Assembly (NCBI GenBank): GCA_011620445.1
Contig: WOZB01000103.1
Span: 1-13,905 of the forward strand
Direction: 5' to 3'
Length of the DNA stretch: 13,905 nt
Source: Anaerolineaceae bacterium
Lineage (GTDB): Bacteria > Chloroflexota > Anaerolineae > Anaerolineales > Anaerolineaceae
A program made the translations under genes and the position numbers. The notes under the pieces are model-generated. The model was not told the DNA's origin. It ran no database searches and worked only from the letters and a program-made list of their open reading frames with translations. This document shows, piece after piece, positions 7,507 through 13,905 of this stretch. Within the stretch, counting starts at the first letter, position 1; each line of letters opens with the position of its first letter.

Positions 7507-8248
7507 GGGAATCCTCGGTTTTCGTCCATATTTGATATAGCGCTAAATTGCCCTCCTTGCCATCAGAAAAAAAGCTTTCTTGTAAGTGTAAGCCAGCGGC
7601 CTCGCCCAGGGCTTTTAGTTCCTCGTCTCGAAATTCGTGTACATAACGCAAGCCCGAAATTTGTGAGTCCTGCCGGCGCCAATCCATCAAGATGTCTCCA
7701 GTTTCAAGGTCTTCAGGTTTAAGCCCGACTTTGGACCAATCCTGAATGTGCGCGACGAGACGCGGCGAATTGTGAATTTGCCAGCAAGAGAGCATCAATT
7801 TGCCGCCATCTTCCATGATGCGAGCTGTATTTTTGAAAAATGCCAGGTGGGCAGCCTGCGAGGGCAAATGCTGCAGCGCGGCAAAGCAGGTAATCAGCGC
7901 CCACTTTTGCCCGTTGATGCGGGGATCTTCTGCTTCAAGCAAATCCGCCTGGATGAACTCTGCCCTGAGCATCGGGTACCGCCTGGCGCGTTCCCTGGCA
8001 AAACCCAACAGCGAGGGGCTGCCATCCACACCAAGATACTCGCCTTCATAATTTGAGAGCGCCAATGCTTCTGCCAGTGTGCCGTTTCCGCAGCCCAGAT
8101 CAAGGATTTTGGGTTGGGCCAGCATTACGGGCAGCAGCCTTTTTACCCCAGGCTGAATTTGGGCGCGCGTGACCGAGAAAGAAGGTCCAAGCTCGTCGTA
8201 AAAGCTACGGTTGAGCGCACGCAGAAGCGATGCTGTTTCACTATTCAT
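7499..8248 (-). CDS. Trm9/ALKBH8-like SAM-dependent methyltransferase
   Basis: 249 residues from the ATG at 8246-8248; an in-frame GTG at 8311 would add a basic, unconserved leader, and neither start has a strong ribosome site. SAM motif I is ILDLGCGNGTLAEAL (48-62), with the ribose-binding acid in GVDGS (73-77). Beyond the generic fold, several blocks match what I recall of yeast Trm9 and ALKBH8: FYDELGPSFSVTR (16-28), the AALQHLPS segment with His127, LMLSCWQI (151-158), DILMDW (185-190) and RYVHEFRDEEL (201-211). Those enzymes methylate cm5U34 of tRNA to mcm5U34. An Elp3 gene, which makes cm5U34, begins about 900 bp away. Methyltransferase: certain; Trm9-like: likely; mcm5U function: inference. 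It is the first gene of a two-gene unit with the rRNA methyltransferase. Confidence 0.78.
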   Translation of the reverse strand: MNSETASLLRALNRSFYDELGPSFSVTRAQIQPGVKRLLPVMLAQPKILDLGCGNGTLAEALALSNYEGEYLGVDGSPSLLGFARERARRYPMLRAEFIQADLLEAEDPRINGQKWALITCFAALQHLPSQAAHLAFFKNTARIMEDGGKLMLSCWQIHNSPRLVAHIQDWSKVGLKPEDLETGDILMDWRRQDSQISGLRYVHEFRDEELKALGEAAGLHLQESFFSDGKEGNLALYQIWTKTEDSLE

Positions 8249-8297
8249 CAATTTGATTCTACTCGATCGTCTACGGCTGTTGCCACAAGCCTTCCCT

Positions 8298-8325
8298 TTT
8301 ACCTGGGCCACAGATGGGTTAGAAT
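8298..8325 (+). promoter_or_regulatory. Possible promoter of the zip-elp3 unit
   Basis: TTTACC (8298-8303) and TAGAAT (8320-8325) are separated by 16 nt, 22 nt before the ZIP gene ATG. The AAAAGGTGAT ribosome site (8334-8343) would sit in a leader of about 15 nt. Hexamer matches are 4/6 and 5/6. Confidence 0.4.
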
Positions 8326-8346
8326 TCCACTCGAAAAGGTGATCCT

Positions 8347-9159
8347 ATGATTTCATTTCTTAATTCGCTTTCCCCAGTTCTACAGGCCTTGGCAGGAACC
8401 ATCTTTACCTGGTTTATGACCGCCCTTGGCGCTGCCGGGGTCTTTATTGGCAAACAAATTAGCAAAAAAATGCTCAACGGCATGTTGGGCTTTGCATCCG
8501 GCGTCATGATCGCGGCGAGTTATTTTTCACTACTAGCCCCGGCCATTGCTATGTCTGAAGGTGGAAAAACACCTACCTGGGTACCCGCTGTCACCGGCTT
8601 CCTTTTCGGGGGTATTTTTCTGCTTTCAATAGATAAACTGCTGCCCCATTTGCACCCTGGGGGAAAAACCCCTGAAGGTCCCAAAAGCTCCTGGCAGCGC
8701 AGTGTCTTATTGGTACTCGCCATTACCCTGCACAATATTCCCGAAGGTCTTGCTGTGGGGGTTGCCTTCGGCGCGGCTGCAAGCGGTTTTGGCGATGCTA
8801 GCATCGCCTCGGCTATTGCGTTGGCGCTGGGTATTGGCATCCAGAACTTCCCTGAAGGTCTGGCAGTTTCAGTCCCTCTGCGCCGCGAAGGCATGAGCAA
8901 ATGGAAAGCTTTTAGCGTCGGCCAATATTCTGGTCTTGTAGAACCAATTGCCGCCATGATCGGCGCTGCCGCCGTCTCCACCATGCGCGGTTTGCTGCCA
9001 TACGCCCTGGCATTCGCGGCCGGCGCCATGATTTACGTGGTCGCGGAGGAGCTCATCCCCGAGTCCAAGCGTGAAGCAGAAGACCATTCCGACATCCCGA
9101 CTATCGGGGTGATGTTGGGTTTTGCCGTCATGATGCTGCTGGATGTTGCCCTCGGCTAA
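8347..9159 (+). CDS. ZIP family divalent metal transporter (GufA/ZupT-like)
   Basis: A 270-residue inner-membrane protein with about eight hydrophobic helices. It imports divalent metals such as zinc, iron or manganese into the cytoplasm. The paired metal-site helices are explicit: [14 protein letters not shown] (129-142) and [13 protein letters not shown] (166-178), followed by SGLVEP (195-200) and VAEELIPES (232-240), all hallmarks of the GufA branch. A hydrophilic loop with PHLHPGG (100-106) follows the third helix, the usual position of the histidine-containing variable loop. AAGGTGAT provides the ribosome site. elp3 starts 3 nt after its stop, so the two are probably co-transcribed. Metal preference cannot be read from the sequence. 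Confidence 0.92.
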   Translation: MISFLNSLSPVLQALAGTIFTWFMTALGAAGVFIGKQISKKMLNGMLGFASGVMIAASYFSLLAPAIAMSEGGKTPTWVPAVTGFLFGGIFLLSIDKLLPHLHPGGKTPEGPKSSWQRSVLLVLAITLHNIPEGLAVGVAFGAAASGFGDASIASAIALALGIGIQNFPEGLAVSVPLRREGMSKWKAFSVGQYSGLVEPIAAMIGAAAVSTMRGLLPYALAFAAGAMIYVVAEELIPESKREAEDHSDIPTIGVMLGFAVMMLLDVALG

Positions 9160-9162
9160 ACC

Positions 9163-10791
9163 ATGAAACACGATGCCATTGCCTGGAAGAAAAAACGGGA
9201 ATACAGCCCGGAAGAAATGGCCATTGCTGATTTAATCCTGGCTGAAATTATGGCTGGCAAAGCCATTCAACCAGCCCTGCGGGCACATCCGCTGCCAGGT
9301 GGGCGAGGCTTCCTGGCCAAACACGCCCTTGTGGCTGCTTACTACCAGCGCGTAGAAAAAGGTGAATTACAAGCAGACCCAGACTTGCTGGCCCGCATCC
9401 GCATGAAGCCTGTCCGCACCCTTTCCGGTGTGGCCACCATCACCGTACTCACCAAACCCGCCCCTTGCCCGGGAGAGTGCATTTTCTGCCCTACCGAAGA
9501 AAACATGCCCCAATCCTACCTTTCGGACGAGCCAGGTGCCCGCCGTGGCGTCGAGAACAACTTTGACCCCTACCTTCAGGTCAGCTCACGGCTTAAGGGA
9601 CTGCATGAGGTTGGCCATCCGACCGATAAAATTGAATTGCTCATTCTCGGGGGCTCCTGGACGGCCTACCCCAAAGACTACCAGGAATGGTTTGTGCGCC
9701 GCTGCCTGGAGGCCATGAACGAGGAAAACCCGGAAGACGCGGCCCCTAGAGGCGGTTTGTTAGCTGTGCAACTCCGCAATACCAAGGCTCAGCACCGCAA
9801 CGTGGGTATGGTCATCGAAACCCGGCCAGACCTTGTAAACCGCGAAGAACTGATCTTCTACCGCAAGCTGGGGGTTACAAAATTGCAGATTGGCGTGCAG
9901 AGCCTGGATGACCATATCCTGGCTTTGAACAAGCGCGGCCACACCGTGCAGGAAATGGTGAATGCCATCCAGTTGATCCGCCTGGCTGGCTTTAAACTGG
10001 TGGCGCATTGGATGCCCAACTTGCTTGGGGCCACGGTGGAATCCGACCGCCAGGATTACGCCCGCCTGTGGCTGGAAGGCTCAGTCCAGCCGGATGAACT
10101 CAAAATTTACCCATGCCAGCTTCTCAAACAGGCTGAACTTTACAAGTATTGGGAACGCGGTGAGTATCGACCTTATGGCGAGGAGGAATTAACCGAGCTC
10201 CTCGTGGAAATCAAGCCCACGACGCCCCGCTACTGCCGCATCAACCGCATCATCCGCGATATCCCCTCCAACCATGTCGTGGAAGGCAATCGCAACACCA
10301 GCCTGCGCCAGAACCTGGCAGCGCGCATGCAGGCTAAGGGTCTGAAATGCCAATGCATTCGCTGCCGCGAAGTACGCAGCAAGGATTTTGATGCCTTGAG
10401 CATGGATCTCCACGATTTGGTTTATGACACCGGCCAAACCATTGAACACTTCATCAGCTTTGATACAGCCAATGACGAACTGGCGGGTTTTCTAAGGCTT
10501 TCCCTGCCCAAGGCGAACAATCCCCTGGCAATAGCAGACCTTGATGGGGCGGCGATGGTCAGGGAAGTGCATGTTTTTGGTCAATCGCTGGAAATTGGTG
10601 CCGACGGCAAAGGCGCTGCCCAGCATCTTGGTTTGGGAAAACAACTCATTGAGCAGGCCAGTCAGATCAGCCTGGAGGCTGGTTTTACGCATTTGGCTGT
10701 CATTGCAGCTATCGGAACCCGGGAATACTACCGCAATCGTGGATTCACGGAAGGGGAACTTTATATGGTGAAGGGTCTCGCCAAAAATTAG
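9163..10791 (+). CDS. elp3: Elp3-family tRNA uridine-34 acetyltransferase (radical SAM/GNAT)
   Basis: 542 residues with the full Elp3 layout. The radical-SAM cluster motif is CPGECIFCP (Cys102, Cys106, Cys109), followed by NNFDPYLQVSSRLKGL (132-147) and ILGGSWTAYP (161-170), strongly typical of Elp3. A Cys trio CQCIRC (396-401) matches the zinc site, and the C-terminal GNAT domain has QHLGLG (487-492) for acetyl-CoA and REYYRNRGF (520-528). Elp3 uses acetyl-CoA and radical-SAM chemistry to place carboxymethyl on C5 of tRNA U34. It works in eukaryotes within Elongator; in bacteria it is rare and stands alone, the best-known case being the chloroflexotal Dehalococcoides mccartyi. It starts 3 nt after the ZIP gene and ends 6 nt from the convergent rpiB stop. 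Confidence 0.95.
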   Translation: MKHDAIAWKKKREYSPEEMAIADLILAEIMAGKAIQPALRAHPLPGGRGFLAKHALVAAYYQRVEKGELQADPDLLARIRMKPVRTLSGVATITVLTKPAPCPGECIFCPTEENMPQSYLSDEPGARRGVENNFDPYLQVSSRLKGLHEVGHPTDKIELLILGGSWTAYPKDYQEWFVRRCLEAMNEENPEDAAPRGGLLAVQLRNTKAQHRNVGMVIETRPDLVNREELIFYRKLGVTKLQIGVQSLDDHILALNKRGHTVQEMVNAIQLIRLAGFKLVAHWMPNLLGATVESDRQDYARLWLEGSVQPDELKIYPCQLLKQAELYKYWERGEYRPYGEEELTELLVEIKPTTPRYCRINRIIRDIPSNHVVEGNRNTSLRQNLAARMQAKGLKCQCIRCREVRSKDFDALSMDLHDLVYDTGQTIEHFISFDTANDELAGFLRLSLPKANNPLAIADLDGAAMVREVHVFGQSLEIGADGKGAAQHLGLGKQLIEQASQISLEAGFTHLAVIAAIGTREYYRNRGFTEGELYMVKGLAKN

Positions 10792-10797
10792 CCGAGA

Positions 10798-11322
10798 TTA
10801 AGGGTGGGTCTGCACCGGGTGTGTATCTTCCTCGGTGATGGGTGCGGGTGCTGCATCAGGATGGGTAGTTGGTTCCACGCTGCTGCGCTGTTCCAGGCGG
10901 GTGATCATATCCACCCGGCGCTGATGGCGTTCACCTTCGAAATTGGCATTTAGCCAGCCTTCCACGAGCAAAGTGGCCAAACCTCCAGCAATTACGCGGG
11001 CGCCCAGGCAGAGTACATTGGCGTTGTTGTGGCGTTTGGCAAAAATGGCTGAATATGGGTCACTGCAGGCAGCAGCCCGGATACCTTTGAATTTATTCGC
11101 GGAGATCGACATGCCAATGCCTGTCCCGCAGATCAATATGCCCCGGTCAGCCGCGCCGCCCAGAATAGCTTTGCACACTTTTTCTGCAATGCGCGGATAA
11201 TCGCAACTGTCGGTGGTGTAGGTACCCAGGTCCTCATAAGCTATCTTGCGGCTATTAAGGTAGGTTTTGATTTCCTCTTTTAGGGCAACACCGGTGTGGT
11301 CCGATCCAATGGCAATTTTCAT
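10798..11322 (-). CDS. rpiB: Ribose-5-phosphate isomerase B with C-terminal tail
   Basis: 174 residues from the ATG at 11320-11322, chosen because AGAGG lies six nucleotides upstream; a GTG two codons earlier is less well placed. The enzyme interconverts ribose 5-phosphate and ribulose 5-phosphate in the non-oxidative pentose phosphate pathway. Conserved RpiB features are GSDHTG (Asp8, His9), catalytic Cys65 in LICGTGIGMS, ANKFKGIRAA, RHNNANVL (97-104) and the GERHQRRVDMI end block. RpiB normally stops soon after this, near 150 residues. Here about 28 extra residues rich in Pro, Thr, Glu and His follow (from SSVEPTTHPDA to the end). The tail looks disordered and its role is unknown. LacA/LacB are alternative family members, but the sequence fits RpiB best. 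Confidence 0.93.
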   Translation of the reverse strand: MKIAIGSDHTGVALKEEIKTYLNSRKIAYEDLGTYTTDSCDYPRIAEKVCKAILGGAADRGILICGTGIGMSISANKFKGIRAAACSDPYSAIFAKRHNNANVLCLGARVIAGGLATLLVEGWLNANFEGERHQRRVDMITRLEQRSSVEPTTHPDAAPAPITEEDTHPVQTHP

Positions 11323-11344
11323 AAACACCTCTATTCAGCTGAGA

Positions 11345-11373
11345 ATTATAACGGGAAGCCACATATATTTGAA
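11345..11373 (-). promoter_or_regulatory. Probable rpiB promoter
   Basis: On the minus strand TTCAAA (11368-11373) and a perfect TATAAT (11345-11350) are spaced by 17 nt. The -10 ends 22 nt before the rpiB ATG, which leaves a leader of about 15 nt carrying the AGAGG site. This is the best promoter-like sequence in the window. Confidence 0.6.
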
Positions 11374-11375
11374 GG

Positions 11376-11402
11376 TTGGGAGGAAACAGATTGGGAGGAA
11401 AC
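11376..11402. repeat. Tandem 15-bp direct repeat upstream of the rpiB promoter
   Basis: TTGGGAGGAAAC occurs at 11376-11387 and again at 11391-11402, a 15-bp period with identical 12-bp cores. On the minus strand it reads GTTTCCTCCCAA twice and ends 2 bp before the proposed -35 hexamer, the usual place for a transcription-factor site. Confidence 0.75.
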
Positions 11403-11488
11403 GGCAAACCCAATGATTGCGGATGTTGATCGGAGAATCATCTCGAAATTCATAGCGTGAATGACTGAAAGCGCATGAGAAATCTTCC

Positions 11489-11516
11489 TTGGTCGAGGCC
11501 CTTCCTTATATATTAT
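11489..11516 (+). promoter_or_regulatory. Possible promoter of the SDR gene
   Basis: TTGGTC (11489-11494) and TATTAT (11511-11516) are separated by 16 nt, inside a very AT-rich stretch. This would give an untranslated leader of about 75 nt. Several hexamers in the TATATATTATATATT run could serve as -10, so the exact register is uncertain. Confidence 0.35.
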
Positions 11517-11596
11517 ATATTCAGAGGTATGGTGCAGTCTGATGTAAAATCAATTTATAAACATCTCAAAGGATGTGAAAGGTTTAGGTTGAATAG

Positions 11597-12643
11597 ATGA
11601 TCTTAGTAACCGGCGCTGCTGGTCACATTGGCAATGTGCTGATTCGCGAATTAACAGAATCGGGGAACAAAGTGCGCGGGCTCGTGCTCCCAGGGGAAAA
11701 CGTGAGGAGCCTCGATGGATTGGACCTTGAAATCTTTGAGGGCAATATCCTTGATAAGCCTGCCATGCTGCGGGCTATGGAGGATGTAGACACCGTCTAC
11801 CACCTGGCGAGCCTGGTCAGCATCACCAAAGACAAAATTGATCTGATGCGCCTGGTCAACATCAAGGGCACCCAGAATGTGCTTGAAGCTGCCAGGGAAG
11901 CAGGTGTGAAAAAATTCATCTATACCAGTTCCATTCACGCCCTGGAACGTCCTCCACACGGCATTGTAATTGATGAGACCCTAAAATTTGATTCAAAGAA
12001 TCCGGCCGGCCCTTATGATCAGACTAAAGCTGAAGCCTCCATTCTGGCTCAGAAAGCCGCTGCGGAAGGTCTTGACGTCACCATCGTTTGCCCAACAGGC
12101 GTGATCGGGCCATTTGACTTCAGCCGTTCAGAAATGGGCGAAATGATCCTCTCCTGGATGAAAAAGACACCTTCGCTTTCTTTGGATGCCACCTTTGATT
12201 TTGTGGATATTCGGGATGTCGCTAAAGGGCATATCCTGGCCGCTGAAAAAGGCCGCAAAGGCGAGACCTACCTGCTGTCTGGCGTGGATATCAAGATCAG
12301 CCATCTGCGCGCGCTGGTGCAGCAGGCCATGGGCATCAAAACCCGGGCAGTGATCTTCCCCTTCTGGTTTGCCAAAGCCATCGCGCCAACAGCGGAAATC
12401 TGGTACAAAATCACCCGCACACGCCCACGGCTCACAAGCTATGCCATCGAGACCTTGATGAGCAATTCAGACATTTCCTGCGCGAAAGCCTGCCGGGAGC
12501 TGGGTTTTGAGGCCCGTCCGATTGAAGAAACCGTGCGCGACACTGTACTTTGGTGGAAAGACAATCTGAGCAAAACCCACAGCAGCTTGCGCTTCGATTC
12601 TGTACTGCCTGAGAAGGTAAAATCTATTCCTGGTGGGGCTTAA
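11597..12643 (+). CDS. Extended SDR: NAD-dependent epimerase/dehydratase family protein
   Basis: 348 residues. The N-terminal Rossmann motif is TGAAGHIG (5-12), with Gly6, Gly9 and Gly12 in the GxxGxxG spacing of extended short-chain dehydrogenases. The VYHLAS segment (67-72), the active-site serines in YTSSIHA (109-115) and the YxxxK pair Tyr140/Lys144 complete the catalytic set. CPTGVIGP (165-172) is the usual substrate-side loop. The overall pattern resembles the dihydroflavonol-reductase/3-beta-hydroxysteroid-dehydrogenase branch (COG0451) more than a sugar-nucleotide 4-epimerase. A likely role is NAD(P)-dependent oxidation or reduction of a hydroxyl group on a lipid, sugar or small molecule; the substrate is unknown. 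The ribosome site before the ATG is weak. It is a single-gene unit that ends at a strong terminator. Confidence 0.85.
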   Translation: MILVTGAAGHIGNVLIRELTESGNKVRGLVLPGENVRSLDGLDLEIFEGNILDKPAMLRAMEDVDTVYHLASLVSITKDKIDLMRLVNIKGTQNVLEAAREAGVKKFIYTSSIHALERPPHGIVIDETLKFDSKNPAGPYDQTKAEASILAQKAAAEGLDVTIVCPTGVIGPFDFSRSEMGEMILSWMKKTPSLSLDATFDFVDIRDVAKGHILAAEKGRKGETYLLSGVDIKISHLRALVQQAMGIKTRAVIFPFWFAKAIAPTAEIWYKITRTRPRLTSYAIETLMSNSDISCAKACRELGFEARPIEETVRDTVLWWKDNLSKTHSSLRFDSVLPEKVKSIPGGA

Positions 12644-12652
12644 CCAAAATAG

Positions 12653-12675
12653 AAAGCGCGTAAACGCGCTTTTTT
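12653..12675. terminator. Bidirectional terminator between the SDR gene and the methyltransferase gene
   Basis: AAAGCGCG (12653-12660) and CGCGCTTT (12665-12672) form an 8-bp GC-rich stem with loop TAAA. Six T (12670-12675) end it on the plus strand; on the minus strand the stem is followed by CTATTTTGG, less U-rich. It begins 10 nt after the SDR stop and overlaps the minus-strand stop codon at 12674-12676. Confidence 0.85.
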
Positions 12676-13450
12676 ATGCCATTTTCTTTCTGGCGACCAC
12701 CACCAAATCTGAACTGGTTTCGGGTTCAAAACTGTCGCCCGCCATATTTCCGTAGAATCTGACTTCGTCGAAGCCGGCTTTTTTGATTTCTTCCAGCAAG
12801 CGATCGGAAATGGTTGGATAAAGCAGCGTTGAATCCAGCTCCGTCTGCCAGTTGGGTAATCCATCCTGGGAGAGGGTCAGGATGTTGAACTGGATCAGGC
12901 CGTTGGGAAGGAAGTCGTAGAAGCGGAAGAATATGTAATGCTTGTTCTTGTCATCCACTGCCTGGGGGTCCATCCAGCGCAGCTTGTATTTGACAACTCT
13001 ATCAAAATTGCGGCTCTGCAAAATCATGATGCAGCCTGGCTTAACCAAGGCCGCGAAATCAGCCAGCGCGTCTGCCAGCTCTTTTTGGGATTGTACATGC
13101 GGTAGCGAATTGCCAAGGCAGAGCAAGGCATCAAATTGCTCCCCGTTGAAAGCCTTAGCCATGTTTCCAAAACCAACCGTTTTGAGGTTCAGGTTTTGGT
13201 CAGCGGCGAAGGCGTTCGCTAGGGCTTGGCTGACCATTTCAGGGTAAAGGTCAGCGCCGCTCATCTGAAAGCCTTCATTCGCCAGGGCGATGGCATGGCG
13301 GCCGGTGCCGCAGGCTGCGTCCAACACCTTCAGTTCATGGGGGTTTTCACCCAGATTTGAGATTTCTTTGATTAGGAATGGCAATTCATATGTTAGGCGG
13401 CTTTTCCAATCAACAAAATAGTCGTATACCGGAGCAAGATGTTCGTACAT
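12674..13450 (-). CDS. Class I SAM-dependent methyltransferase (glycine/sarcosine N-methyltransferase-like)
   Basis: 258 residues from the ATG at 13448-13450 (MYEHLAPVYDYFVDW). AAGGA lies about nine nucleotides upstream, at the end of mutM. The open frame continues upstream to 13627, but that part lies wholly inside mutM and lacks family similarity, so it is rejected. SAM motif I is KVLDAACGTGRHAIALA (41-57), followed by GADLYPEM. The order YDYFVDWKSRL, ACGTGRHA, LCLGNSLPHV and a later RNFDRVV resembles the glycine/sarcosine N-methyltransferase group. Small-molecule methylation is therefore likelier than RNA methylation, but the substrate is not proven. It starts 1 nt after the mutM stop, so the two are probably one transcript, ended by the hairpin at 12653-12672. 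Confidence 0.83.
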   Translation of the reverse strand: MYEHLAPVYDYFVDWKSRLTYELPFLIKEISNLGENPHELKVLDAACGTGRHAIALANEGFQMSGADLYPEMVSQALANAFAADQNLNLKTVGFGNMAKAFNGEQFDALLCLGNSLPHVQSQKELADALADFAALVKPGCIMILQSRNFDRVVKYKLRWMDPQAVDDKNKHYIFFRFYDFLPNGLIQFNILTLSQDGLPNWQTELDSTLLYPTISDRLLEEIKKAGFDEVRFYGNMAGDSFEPETSSDLVVVARKKMA

Positions 13451-13451
13451 A

Positions 13452-13905
13452 CTATGCGTCCTTCTTTTCCATGGGTTGACAGTTGGGGCAATAATGGGTT
13501 CCGCGTTGCGAAACCGTTGTGCGGATAATTGGGGTGCCGCAAACCGGGCAGGGCTGTCCCTTGCGCTGATAAACCTGGAAGTAATTTTGGAAATCGCCTC
13601 CGCGGTAGACCCAGTCAATGCTGGCACCGTTGTGGGTTATGCCAAGGTTGAGGCTTTCCCTGATTTTTTCAAGCAACAGGGCAGCCTCGCTGGGGTTTAT
13701 GCTGCGGCTGCTGCGTTTCGGGTTGATTTTGCTGCTGAAGAGAGCTTCATCTGAATAGATGTTGCCAATGCCAGCCAGAAAACTCTGGTCCAATAAAAGG
13801 CTCTTGATTTGGCGGTTTTTGTCCTGGAGTAAATGGTAGAAGATTGGCTCAGTCAGCTCAGGTGAGAACGGATCAGGGCCCAGTTTTTGGAGAATATCTG
13901 TCGGG
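13452..13905 (-). CDS. mutM: Formamidopyrimidine-DNA glycosylase (Fpg/MutM), C-terminal part, cut by window
   Basis: The last 150 residues are visible, about half of the usual 270-290; the N-terminus with the catalytic Pro2-Glu3 lies beyond position 13905. The visible part opens with LGPDPFSPELT, then the helix-two-turn-helix with FLAGIGNIYSDEALF, and ends in the zinc finger CPVC-x16-CPNC with the conserved Arg in SQRGTHYC. Fpg excises 8-oxoguanine and other oxidised purines and cleaves the abasic site by beta/delta elimination. The zinc finger is intact, which favours Fpg over zincless Nei relatives. The methyltransferase gene starts 1 nt after its TAG. The fit with rubrerythrin nearby, both oxidative-damage functions, may be coincidence. 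Confidence 0.95.
   Translation of the reverse strand, partial: PTDILQKLGPDPFSPELTEPIFYHLLQDKNRQIKSLLLDQSFLAGIGNIYSDEALFSSKINPKRSSRSINPSEAALLLEKIRESLNLGITHNGASIDWVYRGGDFQNYFQVYQRKGQPCPVCGTPIIRTTVSQRGTHYCPNCQPMEKKDA

Larger units (their letters stand above)
11323..11596. other. 274-nt divergent intergenic region between rpiB and the SDR gene
   Basis: No gene is seen. It contains the rpiB promoter with a tandem repeat directly upstream of it (11345-11402), and an AT-rich stretch (11507-11520) that may be the promoter of the SDR gene. The part from 11403 to 11480 shows nothing I can name. Confidence 0.6.

Noticed and set aside
8520..9029. Long open frame on the minus strand inside the ZIP gene
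   Set aside because: It mirrors the membrane-protein codons of a clear ZIP transporter, has low-complexity Ala/Pro/Lys composition and no recognisable domain. The same applies to other long frames antisense to clear genes.
13451..13627. Upstream extension of the methyltransferase at 12674-13450
   Set aside because: The extra 59 residues are encoded within mutM in another frame and have no similarity to the family. The internal ATG has its own ribosome site and starts the conserved YDYFVDW block.
1..13905. Defence system, prophage, IS element or CRISPR array
   Set aside because: No transposase, integrase, nuclease/helicase defence gene, regularly spaced repeat array or terminal inverted repeats were seen. 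Every sizeable coding region belongs to a metabolic, transport, repair or RNA-modification family.

Overview
The window looks like an ordinary chromosomal stretch of an anaerobic or microaerophilic bacterium, most likely a member of the Chloroflexota (Anaerolineae-like). This is an inference from gene content: a complete branched-chain amino-acid type ABC operon, a UROD-family protein, rubrerythrin, and above all a stand-alone bacterial Elp3. No database search was possible. There are no tRNA or rRNA genes, CRISPR arrays, transposases or phage genes.

Left part (1-5600, all minus strand). A liv-type transport operon reads livK, livH, livM, livG, livF from about 5507 down to 851, followed after 74 nt by a UROD-superfamily gene that runs off the left edge. 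The junctions livH/livM, livM/livG and livG/livF are all 4-nt ATGA overlaps. livK is separated from livH by a strong hairpin (4286-4329) that probably sets a higher level of the binding protein. A promoter is suggested at 5570-5595.

Middle (5508-8248). A 348-nt divergent spacer precedes a plus-strand rubrerythrin gene, which ends at a bidirectional terminator. From the right, two minus-strand methyltransferase genes converge on that terminator: a Trm9/ALKBH8-like enzyme and, overlapping it by 8 nt with a TTG start, an RlmI/RlmK-like rRNA methyltransferase without a PUA domain.

Right of centre (8347-11322). A ZIP metal transporter and Elp3 form a plus-strand pair, divergent from the methyltransferase pair. 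Elp3 converges with rpiB (C-terminal tail), with only 6 nt between the stop codons. rpiB has a good sigma-70-type promoter with a 15-bp tandem repeat directly upstream of its -35.

Right end (11597-13905). An extended SDR dehydrogenase/epimerase gene (plus) converges on a shared bidirectional terminator with a minus-strand pair: the C-terminal half of mutM (Fpg), cut by the window edge, and a SAM methyltransferase starting 1 nt after it.

The most interesting point is the pairing of Elp3 with a methyltransferase that has the Trm9/ALKBH8 sequence signature less than 1 kb away. In eukaryotes these enzymes act in sequence on wobble uridine-34 of tRNA (cm5U, then its methyl ester mcm5U). The window may therefore hold a bacterial mcm5U-like wobble-modification locus. 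The remaining content is conventional.
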